Assembly (NCBI GenBank): GCA_965229885.1 | Contig: CBDDJX010000003.1 | Coordinates: 1,736,001-1,800,000, forward strand | DNA from: DATLLJ01 sp965229885 | Lineage (GTDB): Bacteria > Acidobacteriota > Vicinamibacteria > Vicinamibacterales > CAVVIG01 | Direction of reading: 5' to 3' | DNA length: 64,000 nucleotides | Shown here: in pieces, positions 37,175 through 47,485 of the stretch | How positions within the stretch are numbered: position 1 is the stretch's first letter | Layout of the letters: each line of letters opens with the position of its first letter | Position numbers and translations under genes: made by a program | The notes under the pieces: model-generated | Database searches by the model: none | Told to the model about the DNA's origin: nothing | The model's input: the letters and a program-made list of their open reading frames with translations, nothing else

Positions 37175-38532
37175 ATGGGCGTTAGATCTTCCCGTTCGGC
37201 CGCCGCGCTCCTCGCGACCGTCAGCCTCTTCGCGCTGGCCAGCCTGACTCCGTCGGCGGCCATTCGGCCCACCAAGTTCGCCTATCAACTCGCGACGCTT
37301 CCCAACGGCCTGACGGTCGTGCTGTCCGAGGATCACTCGACGCCGATCGTCAACGTTCAGCTCTGGTATCACGTCGGCTCGAGGAATGAGAAGCCGGGAC
37401 GCACCGGGTTCGCGCATCTGTTCGAGCATCTGATGTTCAAAGGCTCGAAGAACGTGCAGCCTGAGGGCACACCTCGATGATTTCCGGCCGCCGCGGCCAG
37501 AGCAACGCGTACACGACCGATGACGAGACGGTGTTCTGGGAGACGCTGCCGGCGCAGGATCTGCCGCTGGCCCTCTGGCTCGAAGCCGACCGGATGGCGA
37601 CGCTCATGATCGACAAGGAAACGTTCGCGAATGAGCGGGCCGTGGTGAAAGAGGAGCGCCGCCTGCGGGTCGACAACCAGCCGTTCGGCCGGTTGAACGA
37701 GATTATCTACGACCAGGCATTCACGGTGCATCCCTACAAGCACTCGACGATCGGCAGCATGGACGATCTCGAAGCGGCGTCGGTCGAGGACGTACGCGAC
37801 TTCTATCAGACGTACTACGTGCCGTCGAACGCGACGCTGGCGATCGTCGGCGACTTCGACTCGGCGCAGGCGCTCGCCCTCGTCGCGCAGTATATGGGCC
37901 GCGTGCCGAAGGCCGAGCGCGACGTTCCGCGCGATATTCCGCAGGAGCCGGCGCAGACAAAAGAGAAGCGGGTCACGCTGCTGGAGCCGTGGCCTCTTCC
38001 GGCGGTCGTCGTCGCCTATCACATCACGCGTGACGGCCACCCGGACGCGTACCCGTTGCACATCGCGGCCAAGGTGCTGTCGGACGGACAAAGCTCGCGC
38101 ATCTATCAGAAGCTCGTGTACGAGAAACAGATCGCCGTGGCGGCGTTCGGCGAGGCGCACCTCGTCGAAGATCCGAACCTGTTCTATACGGTCGCCATCG
38201 TGCAGCCGGGGCAGAAGACGGAAGATGCGGCCAGCACCCTCATCGCGGAGTTCGACCGGCTGAAAGCGGAGCCGATCAGCGATCACGAGCTTCAGCGAAC
38301 GAAAAACCAGTTCGCGCGTGACTACATTCTGATGCGCGACTCCAATCAGAATAAGGGAATGGTCCTGGCGCATGCGCTCGTCATCCACAAGGACATCAAG
38401 ACCGCCGACGACGAGTTCGAGATCTTCCAGAACATCACGACCGCCGACGTGCAACGCGTCGCGCAGAAGTACTTCAGAGCAGAGAACCGACTGGTGCTGA
38501 CCGTGATGCCATCGGAGCGGGCCGGCCGATGA
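37175..38532 (+). pseudogene. M16 zinc peptidase, catalytic partner, single-base frameshift
   Basis: ATG 37175 begins a signal peptide (AALLATVSLFALASLTPSAA) and the M16 N-domain with the inverted zinc motif HLFEH in TGFAHLFEHLMFKGS. The frame stops at 37480 just after NVQPEGTPR. The correct sequence continues one frame over with MISGRRGQSNAYTTDDETVFWETLPA. One missing base near 37466 (restoring PEGHTS-MISG) repairs it. The rest is intact and includes ANERAVVKEERRLRVDN with the third-ligand Glu. It may be a true lesion or sequence error; a second ribosome start at ATG 37477 would give a protein without the zinc motif. Confidence 0.85.
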
Positions 38533-39995
38533 ACTGCATGTGCATTGTGCTTGCCGCTGTGGTGGTGAGTGCGAGCGTCGCGAGCGCGCAGGGGCGCGAG
38601 TGGCCCTCCGAGCGCCCGCCCCGTTCGCTGCCGGCGCGTGACATCACGTTCCCGCCGTACGAGATCCAGGCGCTGCCGAACGGGTTGCAGGTGGTCGCTG
38701 TGCTGCATCACGAGCAGCCGGTGGTCAGCCTGCGCCTGATCGTCGGCACCGGCAGCGCCTCGGACCCGAACGGGAAGCTCGGGCTCACGCATCTGCTCAC
38801 CTCGCTCCTCGACCAGGGGACCACGACCAGGTCCGCCCGGCAGATGAACGACGCCATCGATTCGATCGGCGGCGCCATGGGCGCCGGCACGGCCAGCGAC
38901 GTCAGCTTCGTCAATATGGTGGTGATAAAAGACAGCTTCGAGCCTGGCCTGCGCATGCTGGCCGACATGGTGGAGCATCCGGCGTTCGCCGCCGAGGAGA
39001 TCGATCGGCAGCGCCAGCAGTCGTTGTCGTTTCTCCAGGTCAGCCTCGAGGATCCCGAGTACCTGGCCAATGCGGTCTTCGACCGGCTCGCGTATGGCTT
39101 CAACGGCTACGGTATGCCCGACAGCGGCGCGCCGGCGACGATGGAGGGGATCACGCGGACCGATCTGCTCGCGTTTCATGAGAGGTACGTCGCGCCGAAC
39201 AATGCCATCCTGGCGATTGTCGGCGACGTGACGGCGGCGGAAGCGTTCGACGCGGTCAAGAAGGTGTTCGGCGACTGGAAGTCGCGCGAGGTGTCCCGTG
39301 AGCGGTTCGTCGAGCCGCCGGATTCGACGCGCCGCGTGATCGTCATCGACAAGCCCGATGCGGTGCAGACGGAAATCCGGGTGGGGAATATCGGCATTCC
39401 GCGCAACCATCCCGATTACATGGCGCTCAACCTGGCCGTCCGCATCCTCGGCGGCGAAGGGAGCAACCGCCTGCATCAAGTACTGCGGACCGAGCGTGGC
39501 CTGACGTACGGGGCGCAGGCCAGCATGAACACGCGCAAGGAGAGCGGCGACATCGTGGCTGAAACCAACACGCGCTCAGACGCCACCGGCGAAGTCGTGC
39601 GGCTGATCGTCGACGAGATGTGGCGGCTGAAGCGCGAGCGGGTGTCGGAGGCGGAGCTGGCGTCTGCGAAGGCGTATCTGACCGGCAGCTTCCCGCTGAC
39701 GATCGAGACGCCGGATTCGATTGCGCTGCATGTGCTGAACGTCATGTTCTACGGCCTGCCGCTTGAACAGCTCCAGACCATCCGCGAGCGCGTGAACCAG
39801 GTCACGGTGGATGACATCGAGCACGCGGCGCGGTTCTACCTCAAACCCGATGCGGTGTCGGTCGTGCTCGTCGGCAACGCGTCGGTCTTTGCGCCGCAAC
39901 TGCGCGGCGCTGGATTCTGGCCGTACGAAACGATCCCGATCGAAGACCTCGATCTATTGTCGGCAGACTTCAAGAAGGGAGCCCCGGCCCGTTAA
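38529..39995 (+). CDS. M16 family peptidase-like protein, non-catalytic partner
   Basis: 488 residues with signal peptide (CIVLAAVVVSASVASAQG). It has the M16 fold (LPNGLQVVAVLHHEQPVVSLRLIVGTGSASDP) but where HxxEH belongs it reads GLTHLLTSLLDQGT, so the zinc ligands are absent. The R/Y pair region GSNRLHQVLRTERGLTYGAQA is present. It overlaps the catalytic-type gene as ATGA. Such active/inactive pairs form a clamshell heterodimer in the periplasm. Confidence 0.9.
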   Translation: MNCMCIVLAAVVVSASVASAQGREWPSERPPRSLPARDITFPPYEIQALPNGLQVVAVLHHEQPVVSLRLIVGTGSASDPNGKLGLTHLLTSLLDQGTTTRSARQMNDAIDSIGGAMGAGTASDVSFVNMVVIKDSFEPGLRMLADMVEHPAFAAEEIDRQRQQSLSFLQVSLEDPEYLANAVFDRLAYGFNGYGMPDSGAPATMEGITRTDLLAFHERYVAPNNAILAIVGDVTAAEAFDAVKKVFGDWKSREVSRERFVEPPDSTRRVIVIDKPDAVQTEIRVGNIGIPRNHPDYMALNLAVRILGGEGSNRLHQVLRTERGLTYGAQASMNTRKESGDIVAETNTRSDATGEVVRLIVDEMWRLKRERVSEAELASAKAYLTGSFPLTIETPDSIALHVLNVMFYGLPLEQLQTIRERVNQVTVDDIEHAARFYLKPDAVSVVLVGNASVFAPQLRGAGFWPYETIPIEDLDLLSADFKKGAPAR

Positions 39996-41141
39996 TTGAC
40001 GTCCGCACGATTGCTGATTTCCTGCGGCGAGCCGTCCGGCGATCTGTACGCTGGCGCACTCGTGCGCGAGTTGCGCGCGATCGATCCGGAGATTGTGGTC
40101 AGTGGCATGGGCGGACCGGGGTTCGCGGCCGCGGGTGGCACGCGGCTCGAGGACTACCGCGGCGTGGCGGTGACCGGACTCACCGAAGCGATCAGGAAGA
40201 TTCCGAAATCATACGGGGCGCTGCGCCGGCTGGTGGCCTGCGCGCGCGCGAACCGCCCGGATGCACTCGTTGTCATCGACTTTCCGGATTTCAATTTCAG
40301 GCTAGCCCGCCGCATCAAGGCGCTCGGCATTCCGGTCGTGTACTACATCAGCCCGCAGATCTGGGCATGGCGTCCGAAGCGGATCGAGACGATCCGCCAG
40401 TTCGCCGATCTCGTGCTGGTCATCTTTCCGTTCGAGGAAGCCATCTACCGTGAGGCCGGCGTGCCGGTCGAGTTCGTCGGCCATCCGCTCGTCGATCTCG
40501 CACGCCCCTCCGCCCCGCGTGCGGCGTTCCTGCAGCGGCATGGGTGTTCCCTGTCGGCGCCGACCATCGCCATTCTGCCGGGCAGCCGGCCGAACGAAGT
40601 CTCGCGCATCCTTCCGGATCTGATAGTCGCGGCGGAGGAGATTCGCAGGCGCCTGCCGAGCGCGCAGTTCTTCGTCGCGCGCGCGCCGAACCTCGACGAC
40701 CATCATTTCGAGTCGCTCGCTGCAGGGGGTCAGACGCTCTTCAGAGTGCTCGAGGACGATACCGATGCGATTCTCGCCGCGGCGAACGTTGTGCTGACCG
40801 CTTCGGGCACGGCCACGGTGCAGACGGCGCTGCACGGTACGCCGATGGTCGTGATCTACCGTGTGTCGCCGATGACGTATTGGCTGCTGCGGCGCCTCGT
40901 CACGGTCAGGAACATCGGCATGGTCAACGTGATTGCCGGCGAGAGCATCGTGCCTGAGCTGGTCCAGGACGCCTTCACACCGGCGGCGGTCGCTGGTGAA
41001 GCGATCTCGATGCTGACCGACCAGGTCCGCGCGGACCGGATCCGCGCCGGTCTTGCGCGTGTGCGCGAACAGCTGGGCGGCCCAGGTGCGAGCCGCCGCG
41101 CCGCGGAAGCGATTCTGAAGGTCGCCTACGCCCAGCTATAG
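39996..41141 (+). CDS. lpxB: Lipid-A-disaccharide synthase
   Basis: 381 residues from TTG 39996, directly after the previous stop. LLISCGEPSGDLYAGALVREL is the LpxB hallmark, followed by GMGGPGFAAAG, VIDFPDFNFRLAR, YYISPQIWAWRPKRI, VGHPLVD, LPGSRPNEV and SGTATVQTALHGTPMVVIYR. It joins UDP-diacylglucosamine to lipid X in lipid A synthesis at the inner membrane, showing the organism makes LPS-type lipid A or a relative. Confidence 0.95.
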   Translation: MTSARLLISCGEPSGDLYAGALVRELRAIDPEIVVSGMGGPGFAAAGGTRLEDYRGVAVTGLTEAIRKIPKSYGALRRLVACARANRPDALVVIDFPDFNFRLARRIKALGIPVVYYISPQIWAWRPKRIETIRQFADLVLVIFPFEEAIYREAGVPVEFVGHPLVDLARPSAPRAAFLQRHGCSLSAPTIAILPGSRPNEVSRILPDLIVAAEEIRRRLPSAQFFVARAPNLDDHHFESLAAGGQTLFRVLEDDTDAILAAANVVLTASGTATVQTALHGTPMVVIYRVSPMTYWLLRRLVTVRNIGMVNVIAGESIVPELVQDAFTPAAVAGEAISMLTDQVRADRIRAGLARVREQLGGPGASRRAAEAILKVAYAQL

Positions 41142-41270
41142 CCCTGCTTGGCGATCGGGACCGACCGAATCCGTTTGCCGGTCGCCGCGAAGATGGCGTT
41201 GCAGACGGCGCCGATCGTTGGCGGCAGCGCCGGCTCGCCGCGCCCGGTATGGCGCGACAGAGCGGCGGCG
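41126..41270 (-). pseudogene. C-terminal stub of molybdopterin xanthine-dehydrogenase/isoquinoline-oxidoreductase family gene
   Basis: On the minus strand the frame ends GEPALPPTIGAVCNAIFAATGKRIRSVPI, the typical last ~35 residues of the large molybdopterin subunit of this family. Everything upstream is missing; the homology stops near 41270, where an unrelated plus-strand gene begins. It overlaps the lpxB 3' end by 16 bases. Confidence 0.7.
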
Positions 41271-41273
41271 AGA

Positions 41274-42146
41274 ATGCAGCTGGATCTCACCATCCCGCGT
41301 GACCGGTACGTCGAGCTCGTCCTCGAAGCAGGGGGGCAGGTCTCCGGTGCGGCGACGTTGGACGGCACGCCGATCGAGTCCGTGATGGTTGGATGGCTGT
41401 GCCAGGGCGATACCTCCCCCGAGTCCATGCAGCTGACCGGAGCACGTGGAACGTTCCATTTCAAACAACTCGGTCGGAATGAACGCTGCTTCGTCGCGGC
41501 CAAGCTGCCGGACGAAAGCCCCTTCTGGAATCTGCGCGGTGCCAGAGGGGGATTTCTCAGCACGCAGGTCGCGGCCCACATCGGTGATGACGACGTGAGG
41601 CTGGAGCTGAACGGGGAAGTTCCGGGCTCGCTACGAGTCGTTTTCGAGGGGCAAGAAAAGGGGTACTCCGGCGACTTCGTTCTTACCGGCCTCGACCGTC
41701 ACACCGAGGGCGCCGGCGTGCGCAAGGAGACCCTGTACTCACCAAAGGACTCCCTCGCCATTTCCGCCCTTCCGCCTGGCAGCTACCGGCTCTCCGCGGA
41801 GCTCGATGATGGAGTCAACCCGCAACCACGCGAGGTCTCGATCCGTGCGGGCGTGGTGACGGAAGTCACGTTGACGGTGCCGGATGGTTTTGCGCGTGGA
41901 AAAGCCACCGGCAGAGTACTCGACGCTGCTGGCAGGCCGCTGAAAGCGAAGGTCGCGTTCGGAGGCCGTCCCCACGCCGTTTCCATGTCCACAACCGGCC
42001 CCGATGGCGCATTCGAATTCGACTACGCCGCCGAGCGCGTGAGTCTCAACGTTTTCTTGGATGGCTACGAGACGGTCAGCCTCGAGAGAGCCGTCGGCCG
42101 CGGCGAAAGCGCCACGTTCGGTGACATCGTCCTGAAGCCGAACTGA
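41274..42146 (+). CDS. Carboxypeptidase-regulatory-like (CnaB/SdrD B-type) repeat protein, probably 5' truncated
   Basis: 290 residues from ATG 41274. Two or three immunoglobulin-like beta-sandwich units of the carboxypeptidase-regulatory type are visible: GGQVSGAATLDGTPIESVMV, LPPGSYRLSAELDDG and ARGKATGRVLDAAGRPLKAKVAF...DGAFEFDYAAERVSLNVFLDGYETV. There is no signal peptide, although such proteins are normally exported. The codons upstream to 41148 read through the antisense remnant of a different gene, so the true N-terminus was probably lost in a rearrangement at ~41270. Confidence 0.55.
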   Translation: MQLDLTIPRDRYVELVLEAGGQVSGAATLDGTPIESVMVGWLCQGDTSPESMQLTGARGTFHFKQLGRNERCFVAAKLPDESPFWNLRGARGGFLSTQVAAHIGDDDVRLELNGEVPGSLRVVFEGQEKGYSGDFVLTGLDRHTEGAGVRKETLYSPKDSLAISALPPGSYRLSAELDDGVNPQPREVSIRAGVVTEVTLTVPDGFARGKATGRVLDAAGRPLKAKVAFGGRPHAVSMSTTGPDGAFEFDYAAERVSLNVFLDGYETVSLERAVGRGESATFGDIVLKPN

Positions 42147-42292
42147 GAGAGGTTCGCTTCCAGACGTCGAAGGCCCCATGAAATGAGGAGACGCTCGACG
42201 CCGCCGGACGTCTCTTCTTCAACGAAGAGCCCGCAACGTGGAGATCGTCATTTATCCTTGCTGACATCCGGGAGGAGTCCATATATACGCTG

Positions 42293-42500
42293 TTAGCCAG
42301 CCTTGCCATTGAGAAGCAAAACCGCGATCATGCCGCCCACTCCTATCGCCCCAGCAGCCGAACCCATGAGCATCAGGATGATGCGCGTGGCGTAATAAGT
42401 TGAGTCGCGCTTCTCGAAGGTTAATTCTCCCGGCCAATCCCATAGCCCAGACGACCTTGATCGTGGTTGGCCCGGCGAGCGTGTCGAGGAAGTACATCCG
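42293..42500 (-). pseudogene. Fragment of small membrane protein gene, frameshifted
   Basis: Two overlapping frames combine to one sense: MYFLDTLAGPTTIKVVWAMG, then in the next frame GELTFEKRDSTYYATRIILM and LMGSAAGAIGVGGMIAVLLL, ending NGKAG. The tail contains a membrane helix. The parent protein was not recognised. The rest of 42147-42631 shows no gene. Confidence 0.35.
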
Positions 42501-42631
42501 CGCCGCGTCAGGGGTGCCTCGGGGTCAGCGCCTGGCACGAGCTACGTGCTGGGCGTCCACCCTCTTCACGGGCGAGGTAGGCCTCTTCACTCGTTGGTTA
42601 GCAAATGGTTAACAACCGGTGGACACAGAAC

Positions 42632-42661
42632 AAAAAAGGCCCAGCAAACAGGGCCCTTTTT
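42632..42661 (-). terminator. Bidirectional intrinsic terminator after the half tRNA
   Basis: On the minus strand AAAAAGGGCCC pairs with GGGCCTTTTTT over 11 bp (one G-U pair) around an 8-base loop, and the T-run serves as the release tract. It lies 5 bases after the CCA of the tRNA remnant, the place of a native tRNA terminator. Confidence 0.85.
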
Positions 42662-42666
42662 CTTTG

Positions 42667-42725
42667 TGGTGCGGAAGGGGGGATTCGAACCCCACGATCT
42701 TGCGATCGCCAGCCCTTCAGGCTGG
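42667..42725 (-). pseudogene. 3' half of a class II (Leu-like) tRNA gene
   Basis: Read on the minus strand it starts at the anticodon stem CCAGC-CTGAAGG-GCTGG and has a long variable arm CGATC-GCAA-GATCG. It then has a T-arm TGGGG-TTCGAAT-CCCCC (outer pair mismatched), acceptor 3' strand CTTCCGC, A and CCA. No D-arm or 5' acceptor strand (GCGGAAG) is found upstream in the window's next 200 bases. Long variable arm with this acceptor suggests Leu, but the loop would read GAA, which fits no class II tRNA. It is treated as a remnant, possibly an integration-site scar. Confidence 0.7.
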
Positions 42726-42980
42726 TCAAGAACCTGTATTGGTGTGAATCGACGCGTATTCACCGGACGGATGTTGGGCAGAAGTGTGCTGGAGCACACG
42801 CCTCTGTTAGGCCCTTCCTTGTATAAACCAGCCCCGCACGAGATGGTTTGCCTGCTGGCACGCGCTTCGGCCAATAGGAAGTCACCGAGCAGATCGGCGT
42901 GGGCGGCATCCTCACCAGCGGGAAACAACTATTATTAGAGGCTACACTCGCTCCGCTGAACGATTTCCGGCGGAGGCATC

Positions 42981-43151
42981 GTGGCCAATTTGAAGGGCTC
43001 GAAGGCCGAGCAGAATCTGAAGGGCGCGTTTGCCAGAGAGTCTCAGGCAAACCGCTGTCTCTTCTTCGCGAGGCACGCCGACGTTGAGGGCTATCCCGAG
43101 ATTGCCGGCTCTTCCGCGACACGGCCGAGGGTAGATCTATTTGATCTATAG
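42981..43151 (+). pseudogene. Rubrerythrin-like N-terminal fragment
   Basis: GTG 42981 has GGAGG about 5 bases upstream and encodes MANLKGSKAEQNLKGAFARE, then SQANRCLFFARHADVEGYPEIAG, the start of rubrerythrin. The frame then shifts: one base over, the sequence continues LFRDTAEG and ends after a few more codons, while a full rubrerythrin has ~140-190 residues. Thus only the first ferritin-like helix remains. It stands 60 bases before katG, so a peroxide-defence pair was partly lost. Confidence 0.75.
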
Positions 43152-43210
43152 GCGCCGAAGGTCAGCCTGTCGGAACGGGTTAAGAACACAAACCAGGATC
43201 GGAGAGAAGT

Positions 43211-45409
<2,199 letters not shown>

Positions 45410-45411
45410 TC

Positions 45412-45740
45412 TCAGCGGAAAGGTCCTCGAAGAGACCCCGAGGACCTTCTCCACGAGCGTGGATCGCTAGTTTTACGATGAGAACTCTGGGCGGACCGCT
45501 TCGGTCCGTGCGGCCGGTGGCATACTTGTGCCGGTCGAGCCGACAGGTGACGGTCAGCCCCTTGGTGGTCGTGGTTCTCGCGATGAGCTTCACGACCGTT
45601 TCGTAGTCGCGCAGCGGTTCGCCGCGCCAGTTCGACGAGATGAACGAGAAGAGCCGGTACTCGACCTTGTTCCACTTGCTGGTCCCGGGCGGGAAGTGGC
45701 AGGCCGTGATCGCGCACTGCGTGTCATCGGCCAAGCGCTG
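45412..45740 (-). pseudogene. C-terminal fragment of ISAzo13-type transposase
   Basis: The minus frame reads CHFPPGTSKWNKVEYRLFSF, then ISSNWRGEPLRDYETVVKLI and TTTTKGLTVTCRLDRHKY. These are the conserved last third of the ISAzo13-family transposase, including the Glu of the DDE set in NKVE. It is cut at its 5' side exactly where the IS3 element begins and its own tail is out of frame. The matching 5' part is not on the other side of the IS3 element. Confidence 0.75.
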
Positions 45741-45755
45741 CCGTAAGCTTCCCCG

Positions 45756-46574
45756 TCAAGTAGACACCGTCAAGAGAGACTGACCGGCTGATGAAGGCCT
45801 CGGCAGAAACGTGAGCGGGGGCACCCGGCCGAGGCTATCGTGGGGCCGCTCGCTGTTGTAGATCCGCAACCAGGTATCCGTCAGCGCTCGCAGCTCCGCG
45901 ACCGACTCGAAGAGATGCGCGTTGAGCACTTCGGTCCGGTAGCTGCGATTGAAGCGTTCGATATAGGCGTTCTGATCGGGCTTGCCGGGCTGGATGTAGT
46001 GGACCGCCACGCCGCATCCCGTGCACCAATCCACGAAGCTCTGGGCGGTGAATTCAGGGCCGTTATCCACGCGGACCGCCGACGGGCACCCGTGTACAGC
46101 GACCAGCTCCTCGAGCGTCCGCGTCACGCGCCGACTGGGCAACGACAGTCCCATCGCGATCTCCAAGCCTTCCCGATTCCCTTCATCGATCATGGTCAGC
46201 AAGCGGACGCGCCGCCCGTCGTAGAGCGTCTCGGTCATGAAGTCGAGCGCCCAAGTTCGGTTCAGGCCCGGTGGAGCTGTCAGTGGCTGCCGCACGCGCC
46301 GCGGCACCCGCCGCGTCGTGCGTCGCGGCAGATTCAGCCGTAACGCGCAGTACACCCGGTGCACGTGCTTGTGATTCCACGGCCGACCTTCAACGCGCAA
46401 CCGATCGAAGAGCTTCCAGAAGCCCCACCGTGGATACCGCGCCACGGCGTCCGTCAGGGCCGCAATGACCGCGGCGTCTCGTCGACTCGCTGGAACCGGA
46501 GGCCGGTAGTACGCCGCCCGCGACAGCCTCACCACGCGACAGGCCTGCTGCACCGGCAGCCGGTGCTCGCCCAC
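45756..46574 (-). CDS. IS3-family transposase orfB
   Basis: 272 residues with an integrase core: Asp in NRTWALDFMTETL, Asp in AVRVDNGPEFTA and Glu in QNAYIERFNRSYRTEVL, plus the C-terminal LTDTWLRIYNSERPHDSLG. The expected beginning (KAVRPLAKRQIA) lies in the -1 frame relative to orfA and then breaks near 46585 before VLVGEHRLP. OrfB is therefore not joined to orfA by a normal frameshift; the GTG at 46574 is the only evident start. The element may be crippled. Confidence 0.85.
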   Translation of the reverse strand: MGEHRLPVQQACRVVRLSRAAYYRPPVPASRRDAAVIAALTDAVARYPRWGFWKLFDRLRVEGRPWNHKHVHRVYCALRLNLPRRTTRRVPRRVRQPLTAPPGLNRTWALDFMTETLYDGRRVRLLTMIDEGNREGLEIAMGLSLPSRRVTRTLEELVAVHGCPSAVRVDNGPEFTAQSFVDWCTGCGVAVHYIQPGKPDQNAYIERFNRSYRTEVLNAHLFESVAELRALTDTWLRIYNSERPHDSLGRVPPLTFLPRPSSAGQSLLTVST

Positions 46575-46610
46575 GAGTACCTTCGGCGATCTGTCGCTTC
46601 GCGAGCGGCC

Positions 46611-46877
46611 TTACAGCTTTCGGTTCAGCACGTCCTTGATGGCCGCGTTCTCGAGTGCCAGATCCGCATACATGCGTTTCAGCTTGGCGTTCTCCGATTC
46701 GAGTTCTCGCAGCCGCTTCACATCCGACACCGAGGCCCCACCGTATTTGCTCCGCCATTTGAAGAATGTGGCCTTGCTGACCCCGTGCTTCCGCAGCAGG
46801 TCTGCGACCGGCACGCCACTCTCCGCCTCCTTCAGGATCCCGACGATCTGGCTCTCACTGAACTTCGACTTCCGCAT
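46611..46877 (-). CDS. IS3-family transposase orfA
   Basis: 88 residues: SESQIVGILKEAESGVPVADLLRKHGVSKATFFKWRSKYGG is the HTH that binds the IS ends. It is followed by a leucine-zipper-like helix (LRELESENAKLKRMYADLAL) and ends IKDVLNRKL with TAA. Typical of the IS407 group. Confidence 0.92.
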   Translation of the reverse strand: MRKSKFSESQIVGILKEAESGVPVADLLRKHGVSKATFFKWRSKYGGASVSDVKRLRELESENAKLKRMYADLALENAAIKDVLNRKL

Positions 46878-46936
46878 GACCGCTCCTGACCCGGAGCAGT
46901 CTATCTTTAGCTGTCAATCGATCGGGGAAGCTTACG

Positions 46937-47216
46937 CGCAAGCTCGAGCTTCCACAGAGCGTTCCAGGTCGTCATAGCTCCAGTCAAACAGGTGCTTCAA
47001 GATCAGCATCCGAATGACGACCTCGGCCGGCGTGCCCGGACGCCCGCGGCGCCGACGCTGCGGGCAGCGCCGCTCAAGCGCCTAGGCCACGACCTCAATC
47101 ACGGCTTCGTCCTCGAGCAGGGTGTCGATCTTGCGCAGCCAGTCGGGCCACAGTTTGTGCCCATCGGGCAACAGGATTTCGAACAGATTCCGCTCGCGCT
47201 GTCGGCGCTGAACCAT
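46937..47216 (-). pseudogene. N-terminal fragment of IS5-like transposase
   Basis: ATG 47216 starts MVQRRQRERNLFEILLPDGH and continues KLWPDWLRKIDTLLEDEAVI. A TAG at 47082-47084 ends it after 44 codons, but the same frame goes on with RRGRPGTPAEVVIRMLILKH and LFDWSYDDLERSVEA until the IS3 end cuts it off. This is the conserved N-terminal part of an IS5-type DDE transposase. It is broken by the nonsense codon and truncated by IS3. The gap from here to acnA (47217-47485) has no other gene. Confidence 0.7.
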
Positions 47217-47485
47217 GCCCGCTCCTTTGATGAATCATCGTGCGCGGGCCGTGTCGTACGTCAGATCAATCGTCGCAATGGCAGAATCGCCCGTTTGGTC
47301 ACGGCCGGCCGCCGGCCGTCGGTACCAGTCAGCGACGTACGCGGTCATTTCTTTACCGGAAAGTAACTAGAGTATTGAGACGCGGTGTGGTCTAGGAACC
47401 GCCCGGCGGATATTACAACTAAAGTCGACAAAGTAGTGCTGGCCAGTGTGGTACGATGAAATGTTTTCGCATAGGACTCTCCTTC

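Larger units (their letters stand above)
45743..46935. mobile_element. IS3-family insertion sequence (IS407-like)
   Basis: The terminal inverted repeats GTAAGCTTCCCC (45743-45754) and GGGGAAGCTTAC (46924-46935) are perfect over 12 bases, with further scattered matches inward (AGACTG). The element holds orfA and orfB of an IS3 transposase on the minus strand. Different transposase remnants lie on each side, so it jumped into, or mediated a fusion of, older IS debris. No clear short target duplication was found. Confidence 0.85.

Noticed and set aside
37369..38454. A 361-codon open frame on the minus strand
   Set aside because: Antisense shadow of the M16 peptidase.
42667..42725. Functional tRNA-Phe from the GAA loop
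   Set aside because: A long variable arm is incompatible with tRNA-Phe, and the 5' half is missing.
42605..42826. Plus-strand frame with the phrase GGIRTP
   Set aside because: This phrase is a well-known artefact of translating the 3' part of a tRNA gene in reverse.
42930..42960. A PerR/Fur-type operator upstream of rubrerythrin and katG
   Set aside because: The AT-rich word CTATTATTAG shows no adequate dyad symmetry to the known box.
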